64,000 nt of DNA from Streptomyces profundus (GTDB lineage: Bacteria; Actinomycetota; Actinomycetes; Streptomycetales; Streptomycetaceae). Below, piece after piece: positions 54,301 through 61,002 of this stretch. The position numbers and the translations under genes are program-made. The stretch is taken from contig NZ_CP082362.1 of assembly GCF_020740535.1 (NCBI RefSeq), positions 7,589,711-7,653,710 of the forward strand, in the 5' to 3' direction. The stretch's first letter is position 1. Every line of letters begins with the position of its first letter. Below the pieces are notes generated by a model. It saw only the letters and a program-made list of their open reading frames with translations, had not been told where the DNA came from and did not search any database.

Positions 54301-54410
54301 CAGCCCACCACCACTGGCGCCAGGCCCTCCACTGCTACGAGACCCTCGGCCTCCCACAAGCCACCCGGATACGAACCCGACTCACCGACCACCCCGACCC
54401 CACACCATGA
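51348..54410 (+). CDS. SARP-type regulator with NB-ARC and TPR domains (second of tandem pair)
   Basis: 1020 residues from a GTG at 51348 after AGGGAGGG. Same domain order as the preceding gene: FLVLGPVGVCWEGVPTTVSG DNA-binding start, BTAD, P-loop GTAGVGKT, TPRs. A Pro-rich linker (PPPFPPPPPTRPRP) between BTAD and NB-ARC is specific to this copy. High similarity to its neighbour shows a tandem duplication; 83 bases are identical. It lies 101 bases after the first gene and 30 bases from the convergent fusion gene. Confidence 0.92.
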   Translation: MGFLVLGPVGVCWEGVPTTVSGRLRRVLLGVLLARGNEVVSTHVLRDALWGGETVERAGQRLQLHVHRLRGLLDEPDRLALVPGGYRLRVEEGEVDADRFATLTDAGRALVAHDPERAVETLGEALALWRGTPFSDIDVPLLDDWTQRLAEQRLTAHEALHEAHLACGQHTAAISELTPLVREHPLRERFHVLLMAALHQAGRRSDALAAYHTARKHLLTELNAEPGPELRDLEHRVLTGDPAPLPPPFPPPPPTRPRPDHTPTTPRHRPDAPPPAQLPAETGGFVGRADELDQLRQLATHRDTTPGSSAVVAVTGTAGVGKTALVVRCAHQIKEAFPDGQLYVDLRGYGPDHPVPPEDALAGFLRALGLEGGPLPQDVAERAARFRSLTAQRRMLLVLDNARGVEQIRPLLPGNANCLTIVTSRDSLAGLVAREGAHRLSLDRLPLDDARLLMDEMLGERAHSEPHATDTLIKRCARLPLALRITAEVARSRPTRHIAGLVTELTDQQETLDLLDIDGDPHTAVRAVFSWSYEQLTPDAARAFRLLGLHPSHDTDLHAVAALADAALRETRHVLRELLQAHLTDSTTHHRYRLHDLLRAYAAELATTLDSRPERQAALTRLRHYYLATASAAMDTIAPFESSKRPKVSEWTHHAPHLTTPHEALHWLDAERGNLVESTRDGDPAHTIAMSETIRRYLDVGGYHDEAITLHTRALHAARTTHDAAAEAHVRRYLAMAMDRAGRTLQAAVDHLQRALDTYQRLGLPAGQSAALINLGNVHTSRGHHHQAIRYYEQGLRLGVDDWALRRAALINLGQVQRFLGHHQLSLGHLEEGLSLCREHGDRINEANALCHLAETHTLLGHDQQAMNHVRPALTLARATGSRLIESQCLRILGLLHQRQGDIELALRHHGEAAGIARSVDNRGILVTVLNDLAATQAAAGHPDEALHSYEEAMTAAVEGRHQEKQARTHTGIAELHHHLGDHSTAHHHWRQALHCYETLGLPQATRIRTRLTDHPDPTP
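52864..52946 (+). repeat. 83-bp block identical to 49706-49788 in the paralogous gene
   Basis: Offset 3158 bases. It encodes the NB-ARC segment QQETLDLLDIDGDPHTAVRA and neighbours. Third-position identity over 83 bases, above the level of the flanks, points to recent duplication or gene conversion. Confidence 0.85.
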
Positions 54411-54440
54411 GCCACCCACACGCGCGAAGACCCCCGACCC

Positions 54441-56222
54441 CTACCAACCGCCGCGCGCACCGATGGCCCGCGCGACCTCCCCAGGATGAGTCACCTGCGG
54501 ATGATGCCCAGCGCCGTCGACGACCGCGACAGTGGCACGCGGCAACGCCGCCAACAAGGCGACGCCCTCCGGACTCAACGGATCGTCAGCCCCCACGACC
54601 ACGTGCACCTCACCCGGATACCGCCGCAACTTGGCCCGCAACTCCTCCCGCCACCGCTGTCCCCCCGCGGCGGCCACCAACCGCGCCACAGCGTCCGCGA
54701 CACCACCACGCCGAAGATCCGCCACACTCGACCGCAGCGCCCCCGCATACGCCGCGGAACCGGTGAGCCGCTCGGCCAGCCCCCCGGGCGACACCCGGCG
54801 CAGATACCAGCGCCCCGCCGGCACCCACCGCGCGGTACGCGCCAAACCCCCCTGAAGAAAGAACGGCGACACCAGCGTCAGCCGCCGCACCACGTCCGGA
54901 CGAGCGGCCACCGCCTCCACAGCGGCGGCGGCCCCCACGGAATGACCCACCAGGTGATCGACACCCGACTCCGCCACCAACGCACCCAGCCACGACGGCC
55001 AGTCCTCCCTGGCCCCGGAACTCATCCCCAGACCCGGCAGGTCCACCGCACGCGCATCCCCCAACTCCGCCACCACCGGCGCCCACGTGTCGGCGTTCAC
55101 CGGCAGCCCCGGCAACACCACCGTCGGCGAGTCCGGCTCACCCAACTCGAACGTCCGCACCCCGCCCCGCACCGTGAAACGCCTGCCCCTCCCGACGGCC
55201 TCCCCGAAACGGTGCGCCGCGAGATGGTCCGCCCAACGCAGGACCGTCGTCACCGTGTCCGGCGCCGTCAGCCCATGCCGCGCCGAAAGATCCCGCGCCG
55301 AACCCGTCGGATAGCGATCACTCGACAGAAACGTCAACGCCTCCGGATCGACCCGGCTGACCCACCGAGGCAGACGCCTGATCACCGACACCGGGACCCA
55401 CACCCTGGGCACCCCCACGCGAAAATGCCCCGCGACAAGCGTGAGCAGCTCGGGCAACGAAGGCGTCTCCTCGTCCAACAGCCAGTACGCCATGCCCTCG
55501 GCACCCTCGTCCACCGGAAGCAGAGCCATGAACCGCGCGAGATGATCCGCGGCGACCACCGGCACAAAGGTCCGCGCATCACCCGGCAACGCCACCAGCG
55601 ACCCCTCCCAGACCTCCCGCACGCTCTGCGCGAGCCCCAGGTACTGGTCGGACTCGCCCGTGACACTGTCACCGACCACACTCGCCGGGTTGACGACCGA
55701 CCAGGGAACACCCAACCGCTCCACCTCGGCCCGGAAGACAGCGTCCGCCTCCATCTTTGACGCCTCATAAGCCCCCAACGCCCGGTACCTCTCCCGCCGC
55801 CGCTCCACACTCCACGGCGCCGGCTCCTGCCCCCCGACGCGATAACCGGAGACCAGGACCAGGCGGCGCAGCCGCGGCAGCCCCGCCGCGAACGCCACAA
55901 CGGCACGGACCGTGTCGACATTCGCCTGACGAGCCTCCCGCACCGACATCCCGAACCGGTAGGCGCCGGCACAGTTGTACACCTCGGTGACGTCCCGGCA
56001 GTCACCCTCGACCAGCGACGGCTCCGAGAAGTCCACCCGCAGGTCCGCCCACCCCACCCCACACCCACGCTCATCCAGCCACCGCGCCAGCCGCCGACCC
56101 GACTCCGGCGACCGGCTGGCCGCGCTCACCCGCACACCCGCCCGGCACAGCGCGAGCACCAGATGCCGCCCGACGAAACCGCTCGCGCCCAACACCAACG
56201 CGTGCCGCTCCACGGCGCTCAC
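54441..56222 (-). CDS. Fusion of NAD-dependent epimerase/SDR and alpha/beta hydrolase
   Basis: 593 residues from a GTG at 56222 overlapping the TetR stop as GTGA. About 1-330 is an extended SDR: LVLGASGFVGRHLVLALCRA (Rossmann loop), VYNCAGAYRFG, and YEASKMEADAVFR with the catalytic Tyr/Lys. About 350-593 is an alpha/beta hydrolase: VVLPGLPVNADTWAP, LVGHSVGAAAAVEAVAARPD with the nucleophile Ser, VVVGADDPLSPEG and the His in DGAGHHPQVTHPGEVA. The substrate is unknown; the pairing suggests reduction or oxidation followed by ester or lactone hydrolysis. Confidence 0.85.
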   Translation of the reverse strand: MSAVERHALVLGASGFVGRHLVLALCRAGVRVSAASRSPESGRRLARWLDERGCGVGWADLRVDFSEPSLVEGDCRDVTEVYNCAGAYRFGMSVREARQANVDTVRAVVAFAAGLPRLRRLVLVSGYRVGGQEPAPWSVERRRERYRALGAYEASKMEADAVFRAEVERLGVPWSVVNPASVVGDSVTGESDQYLGLAQSVREVWEGSLVALPGDARTFVPVVAADHLARFMALLPVDEGAEGMAYWLLDEETPSLPELLTLVAGHFRVGVPRVWVPVSVIRRLPRWVSRVDPEALTFLSSDRYPTGSARDLSARHGLTAPDTVTTVLRWADHLAAHRFGEAVGRGRRFTVRGGVRTFELGEPDSPTVVLPGLPVNADTWAPVVAELGDARAVDLPGLGMSSGAREDWPSWLGALVAESGVDHLVGHSVGAAAAVEAVAARPDVVRRLTLVSPFFLQGGLARTARWVPAGRWYLRRVSPGGLAERLTGSAAYAGALRSSVADLRRGGVADAVARLVAAAGGQRWREELRAKLRRYPGEVHVVVGADDPLSPEGVALLAALPRATVAVVDGAGHHPQVTHPGEVARAIGARGGW

Positions 56223-56818
56223 CTCACGCCCCCCGCACTGTCGTCCAGCAGGACCGACAACGCCTCGGCGGCGTCGCGCAGCGGCTCCGTCGACCGCCGG
56301 GCACGCGACATGATCACCGCCCCCTCCACCATGCTGACCACCGCCGTCGCCAACCCACGAGCGGCGGCACGCGGCCGACCCCGCGCGACCAGAAGCTCGG
56401 CCACCGGCACCGTCCACGACTCGAAGGCATCCGCACACGCCTCCCGCAGCCGCTCACTGTGCCCACCCATCTCCAACGTCACCACCGAAACCGGACACCC
56501 CAGCTGAAAGTCGCTCCCCTCAAGCATCTCGGCCAACGCCGCGATCACCCGCCCCACCACCACACCCGCCGACGCCGGCGGCGACTCCGCCTCGGCATCG
56601 GCGAAAAGAGCACCGAAACGCGAGGCCGCCAACTCGACGGCCCCCGCCCCCAGCGCCTCCTTCCCCTGCGGAAAGTGAAAGTACAACGACCCCTTGGGCG
56701 CACCCGCGTGCTCCACCACCGTGTTGAGCCCCGTGCCGCTGTAGCCGTTCCGCTGGATCAACTCCAGCATCGACCCCACCAGCCGCGCCCTCGTCCTCGC
56801 TCCCTTGGTCTCCTTCAT
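56219..56818 (-). CDS. TetR-family regulator
   Basis: 199 residues. N-terminal HTH: MLELIQRNGYSGTGLNTVVE then HAGAPKGSLYFHFPQGKEAL. The C-terminal domain begins AGAVELAASRFGALFADAE, similar to the LmrA/YxaF-like group, with LGCPVSVVTLEMGG. It sits directly upstream of the fusion gene and overlaps it by 4 bases, so it probably represses its own operon through the palindrome at 56829. Confidence 0.9.
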   Translation of the reverse strand: MKETKGARTRARLVGSMLELIQRNGYSGTGLNTVVEHAGAPKGSLYFHFPQGKEALGAGAVELAASRFGALFADAEAESPPASAGVVVGRVIAALAEMLEGSDFQLGCPVSVVTLEMGGHSERLREACADAFESWTVPVAELLVARGRPRAAARGLATAVVSMVEGAVIMSRARRSTEPLRDAAEALSVLLDDSAGGVR

Positions 56819-56828
56819 CCCGCCATAA

Positions 56829-56840
56829 TAGACCGGTCTA
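56829..56840. promoter_or_regulatory. TetR-type operator
   Basis: Perfect 12-base palindrome TAGACCGGTCTA, 11 bases upstream of the TetR start and flanked by AT-rich DNA. It fits sites bound by LmrA/YxaF-like TetR repressors. Confidence 0.65.
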
Positions 56841-56996
56841 CATATTCCTTGTCCACGGCCCACCACCCACCGCCAAGCCCCCCAACCCCCGACAGAACCC
56901 CCGGCGAGGAACCAGACGAAGCGACAGAAGGTCCTATCCAGGAACGGGCACACGAACCCGCCCAAACACGTCTGGATTCGGGGGGACCAGATCAAC

Positions 56997-58007
56997 ATGC
57001 TGCGCTTCCACCTGACCGACGCCGACCTCGCGCGGATACGCGTGGCCACCGCACCCGACCCCCTCTGGGAGACCGTCCTCGGCATCCAACAACTACCCAA
57101 CCGCCGCTCCCACGCCTTCCACACATGGCGCGGCCAAGCCCGCGAGGAACTCACCCGACGGAACCTCGGCGGCCCGATCCGACTCATGAACTCAGCCGCA
57201 CCCGCCGCAAGTTACTTCCCCGACTTCCTGACCCCACCCGAAGCACAGGACGGCTTGACCACCGGACTCGAAGCCCTGCGCGCGACCCCACCAAGTCGAC
57301 TCAACCAGGAACTCACCCGCCTGGCGCACACCCGGCGCCTTCCCCACTGGTGCCACGAACTCGCCCACGGAAAGCGCGACCACCTGCGTGAACTCGCCTC
57401 GGCCATACGCGACATCCACCACACCATCATCGCGCCGGACTGGACCAAAGCGACCCAGGCGATCGAGACCGACCGGCTCATACGGGCCCGCGCCATCCGC
57501 GACGGCGGCCTCCACGGCCTCCTCGAATCCCTCCGCCCCACGGTCGACTGGCAACCCCCCATCCTCCACGTGCCCTACCCGGAAGACCGAGACGTCCACC
57601 TGCGGGGACACGGACTGCGCCTGATCCCCTCCTACTTCTGCTGGCGCACCCCCGTCGCGCTCGCCGACCCCCACCTACCGCAGATACTCGTCTACCCGGC
57701 AGCCCGCGCCACCACCACCGAAACCCGCACCACGGCAACACGACTCGGCCCGCTCACCGGCCTACTGGGCCACACCCGCGCCCGCACCCTGCTCAACCTC
57801 GCCGACGCGGCGACCACCGGCGAACTCGCCCGACTGCTCGGAGTGTCCCCCTCCACCGCCAGCGAACACGTCAGCGCCCTGCGCGACGCCGGACTCACCC
57901 ACCGCAGACGCGAAGGAGGACGCGTCATCCACTCCCTCACCCCGCTGGGCACCGCCCTCCTCCGAGGCGAGAACCACCCGCCGAGTGCCACCACGCTCGA
58001 CCCCTGA
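56997..58007 (+). CDS. ArsR-type winged-helix regulator
   Basis: 336 residues. The long N-terminal part begins MLRFHLTDADLARIRVATA and DPLWETVLGIQQLP, as in a streptomycete ArsR-like group with an effector or dimerisation domain. The C-terminal HTH is TTGELARLLGVSPSTASEHV then LRDAGLTHRRREGGRVIHS. It is divergent from the TetR gene. Target and effector are unknown. Confidence 0.82.
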   Translation: MLRFHLTDADLARIRVATAPDPLWETVLGIQQLPNRRSHAFHTWRGQAREELTRRNLGGPIRLMNSAAPAASYFPDFLTPPEAQDGLTTGLEALRATPPSRLNQELTRLAHTRRLPHWCHELAHGKRDHLRELASAIRDIHHTIIAPDWTKATQAIETDRLIRARAIRDGGLHGLLESLRPTVDWQPPILHVPYPEDRDVHLRGHGLRLIPSYFCWRTPVALADPHLPQILVYPAARATTTETRTTATRLGPLTGLLGHTRARTLLNLADAATTGELARLLGVSPSTASEHVSALRDAGLTHRRREGGRVIHSLTPLGTALLRGENHPPSATTLDP

Positions 58008-58190
58008 CCTGCGCCATTCGGCCCACCCCGAACTCCGTCGCCCCCCGACGACAGCCGTCCCCACACTGAGAACGCGGCCGAGGACACCACCGGCCGGGAA
58101 GCAACACACATGTGCGGGAGCAAGGCGAATCCCCCCACCACACACGAGGCGGGATACCTGGCTCCCACACCCGCACCAGGGGGAACAGAA

Positions 58191-58631
58191 ATGAAGTACC
58201 GCGCCGGACTCATCGGCCTCACACTCGCCGCCGCCATGGCCCTGATCGGCTCCCCAGCGACGGCCGACACCACCACCCAGGCGACCTACGTCAAGAACGC
58301 CAAGGTCACGAACAGCTCACCGCCGTCATCCGCCATCTGCCGAGACATCATCAACACCTCCACCATGGGATCGGTGGGCACCGTCTGCTTCGAAGCACAC
58401 GGCGACGTGTTCTGGCTCAACGACCGCAAGGCGGACGGCGCCTCCATCCGCGCCGTGGGCGAGACATACGCCAACTTCGGCTGCAACGCGACCGCTGGCT
58501 CCAGCGCGGGCTGGCAGTACTGCTCCTTCTCCACGGAGATGCGCGAAGGCGTGACCCTCTACTTCATGGGCTACGCCGTCAAGAACGGCAGCGTCCTGCA
58601 CACCAGCGAAGAGGTCTTCGTCAACAACTAG
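58191..58631 (+). CDS. Small secreted protein of unknown family
   Basis: 146 residues. A Sec signal peptide is clear (MKYRAGLIGLTLAAAMALIG, cleavage likely after SPATA at 25). The mature part has four cysteines (in AICRDI, GTVCFEAHG, FGCNAT, QYCSFS) that could form two disulfides, and polar blocks such as DVFWLNDRKADGASIRAVGE. I do not recognise the family. A strong terminator follows. It stands alone with its own leader. Confidence 0.78.
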   Translation: MKYRAGLIGLTLAAAMALIGSPATADTTTQATYVKNAKVTNSSPPSSAICRDIINTSTMGSVGTVCFEAHGDVFWLNDRKADGASIRAVGETYANFGCNATAGSSAGWQYCSFSTEMREGVTLYFMGYAVKNGSVLHTSEEVFVNN

Positions 58632-58648
58632 CCACCCACACAACCACA

Positions 58649-58682
58649 CCCCGCGGGCCGCCCCGTAAAGCGGCCCGCGGGG
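58649..58682 (+). terminator. Strong terminator after the secreted protein gene
   Basis: Exact 13-base arms CCCCGCGGGCCGC and GCGGCCCGCGGGG around the loop CCCGTAAA, 18 bases after the stop. The rest of the gap to 58968 holds nothing I can support. Confidence 0.75.
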
Positions 58683-58968
58683 CCCGTCCACCAACGACCG
58701 AAAAGCCCCCATGACCCACCGCACAGCATCTGGTCGGAGCCCTTTCAGACAGGAAGCTGCCAGCGATGGCAGGGCAACCACCGCAGACGGGCGAGGGCCA
58801 AGGGCCTATCCACCCTCCGCTCGCAGCCCGGTCCAGTCCGGAGTCAGTGGGCTGCTGGTACCCCCCGTCCACCACGAGCACGACGGCGGCACTCGGGACG
58901 CGAACCGGCGGACCCGAGGGCGATGCCGGTGACCGGATCGGTGCGCGCCGGGCCGGGAGGGATGGCGG

Positions 58969-59412
58969 TCACGCGCCTCCCCAACGCTGGTAGTTCCCGC
59001 CGTTGCACGAGTGTGTGTACACCTCGCCACGGCCGTTGCTGTCCAGACACTTGCCCGTGGCGACGTTCTTCAGCTCCATCGCGCCGGCGCTGTCCCGCAC
59101 CTGCCAGCGCTGGTAGTTCCCGCCGTTGCAGGAGTGTGTGTACACCTCGCCACGGCCGTTGCTGTCCAGACACTTGCCCGTGGCGACGTTCTTGATCTCC
59201 GCAGCTCCAGTGCTGTTGATCTGCCCGTCCCATTTCTGGTAGTTACCGCCGTTGCACTGGAGGGTGTAGACCTCAAGATTGCTGTTGCTGTCCAGACACT
59301 TGCTGGTGGCCACACTCTCCAGGGTCGTCGCGCGAGCCGCGGCCGGGGTAGCTGTCATTCCCATCAGCGCGCAGGTCGCGCCCGCGAGGGCGAGCAGGGT
59401 ACGAATCCGCAT
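58969..59412 (-). CDS. Secreted ricin-type beta-trefoil lectin
   Basis: 147 residues. Signal peptide MRIRTLLALAGATCALMGM ... ATPAAA, then three beta-trefoil repeats, each with KCLDSN and CNGGNYQ(R/K)W (the QxW motif). That is one whole ricin B-type domain with no attached enzyme. It probably binds galactose- or xylose-type glycans outside the cell. Repeats 2 and 3 are almost identical at the DNA level with a 123-base period (for example 58989 and 59112), showing recent internal duplication. Confidence 0.9.
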   Translation of the reverse strand: MRIRTLLALAGATCALMGMTATPAAARATTLESVATSKCLDSNSNLEVYTLQCNGGNYQKWDGQINSTGAAEIKNVATGKCLDSNGRGEVYTHSCNGGNYQRWQVRDSAGAMELKNVATGKCLDSNGRGEVYTHSCNGGNYQRWGGA

Positions 59413-59903
59413 GGTCGAGCTCCTGTCGAAGTCCGTCGAGTCGGGGCACCGCCGGTGAGGTCCGAGCGGGGAACACTCCGCCACGCGCCGTGAAGGCGGC
59501 GACTGCCGCGACAACGCTGGTGGTCCTGCGCGACCGACACGACACGCCGACACCGCCGTCACCGCGAGTTGTTGATCAACCGTGCTCAGTCTCCGCCCCA
59601 CCCGGAGCCGCGTCACTCCCTCCAGCGGGTGAACCCCCGCGCTGACGAACGCGTGCGCGGTTGACGGAAAGGTGTCGAGGACCCGAGCCGGATAGGTGGT
59701 GACCCCGGTCGGAAGAGCCCGTCCAGGGTCTCCTCACGGAAACGGCCGTCGATCGGAAGCGTGGAGGTTGGGTACCCGGGAGTGAGGATGCCGGCCAGCC
59801 GGGGATAGCCAATCGCAGGCCAGGGCCCTGGTCATGTCACCGGGGGCAACGCACCGGGAGTTCGCACATCACCGCTCCAGTCCGCACCCCGCTTCGGGCG
59901 GAG
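59413..59903. other. Intergenic region without supported gene
   Basis: 491 bases. The open frames here have no family features or ribosome-binding sites that I can support. It should contain the promoter of the lectin gene at its left side. Confidence 0.5.
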
Positions 59904-60890
59904 CTACTTCTCCGCACGATCCTGCAAAGCACCGATGATCTCCGCCCAGACGGGCTGGGCTGCGGGCTCCAAGCGCCCGGCGGCGTCGTGCATGGCGGCG
60001 AGGGTCTCCTGGCGCGTGTAGACGAAGAACGGCGACCAGGAGGCGGATGCGAGCCTCTCGCGCAGCTCCCCCAAGACCTCTTCCGCCTTGCTGTGGTGCT
60101 GAAGCACCAGGGCCGCGTTCTGCGGGCTGATGGACGGATGGGCGTAGATCTGGCCATCCTCGTTGAGGAACAGGCCGGTGACGATGCCCTCCCGGTAGGC
60201 GTCCGGCCAGGCGTCGGGAACCTCCGCACACGGGTCGATGCCCTCGTAACGCACGTTGTGGGTCTCCCGCGCGGCACGGCGTCCGACGGCAAGCCCCAGC
60301 CTTCGCTGATCGGATTCCCCCAACCTCGGGACATCGGCCGCAGCCAGGCGCTGCGCGAGATCCCCGCCGTAGAAGGTCTTGCCTTCCAGATCAGCGATCA
60401 GAGGCGGCACAGCTCCCAGCAGCACGGTATCCACCCTGACCAATGCCCAGCGCACCCAGATGAGTGCGCCGTGCACGCTCATCTCGATGACCTCGTCGGT
60501 GACAGGGTGCAGCACGGCCCGGCCGTGCCCGGTCCCGAAGCGGTTCCGCAGTTGGGCAAGCTGGATGGCTATCTTCTTCGCCTCTCCGGAGACGATTCGG
60601 AGCGGGTCGTTGGCCGGCATGTCAGGGCCGGTGACGTACTCGACCACTTGGTGGGCGAGACCGACGACCTTCGTGTGCTCGGCGTTGTCGCTAGTTGCAT
60701 GTCCCTGTGCTTCCAGAATGACGCGGGCAACGCACTCCACGAGTTCCTTGGCCGAGCCGACGATCAGGGGCCGGTCGTCGGTTGCAACGGCCCGGGCCAG
60801 CCGGGCGTAAGAATCTCCTATGGCCTGTAGCTGAGGCGCCGCGAGGCGTTCGGGCTGTGGAAGCGGCTGTTGCGTCAGCAGAGTGATCAC
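59904..60890 (-). CDS. Abortive-infection Abi_C-like protein
   Basis: 328 residues. The N-terminal half has SAKELVECVARVILEAQG, a variable helix, then LAQLRNRFGTGHGR (about 112-124), the RN-x-x-G-x-GHG motif of the Abi_C domain found in abortive-infection proteins. The C-terminal half (YEGIDPCAEVPDAWPDAYRE, FLNEDGQIYAHPSISPQNAA) is of unknown function. It lies 112 bases downstream of the terminal helicase on the same strand. A phage-defence role is plausible but not shown. Confidence 0.72.
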   Translation of the reverse strand: MITLLTQQPLPQPERLAAPQLQAIGDSYARLARAVATDDRPLIVGSAKELVECVARVILEAQGHATSDNAEHTKVVGLAHQVVEYVTGPDMPANDPLRIVSGEAKKIAIQLAQLRNRFGTGHGRAVLHPVTDEVIEMSVHGALIWVRWALVRVDTVLLGAVPPLIADLEGKTFYGGDLAQRLAAADVPRLGESDQRRLGLAVGRRAARETHNVRYEGIDPCAEVPDAWPDAYREGIVTGLFLNEDGQIYAHPSISPQNAALVLQHHSKAEEVLGELRERLASASWSPFFVYTRQETLAAMHDAAGRLEPAAQPVWAEIIGALQDRAEK

Positions 60891-61002
60891 GGCTGATTAT
60901 CTGCCGGGAGCGAACTGCGCCGACAAGCTCTGTCGGTGACGGGTGTTCCAACCAGGCGGCAGGCCCCGGTTCCACAGAAGCGCCGAGGCGGCCGAGCCCC
61001 TT

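Noticed and set aside
48244..58007. Secondary-metabolite gene cluster around the SARP pair
   Set aside because: Only regulators and one SDR-hydrolase fusion are present; there is no synthase, carrier protein or dedicated exporter.
59576..59812. 78-codon minus-strand frame between lectin and Abi_C-like genes
   Set aside because: Low-complexity Ser/Arg/Pro content, no ribosome-binding site and no motif.
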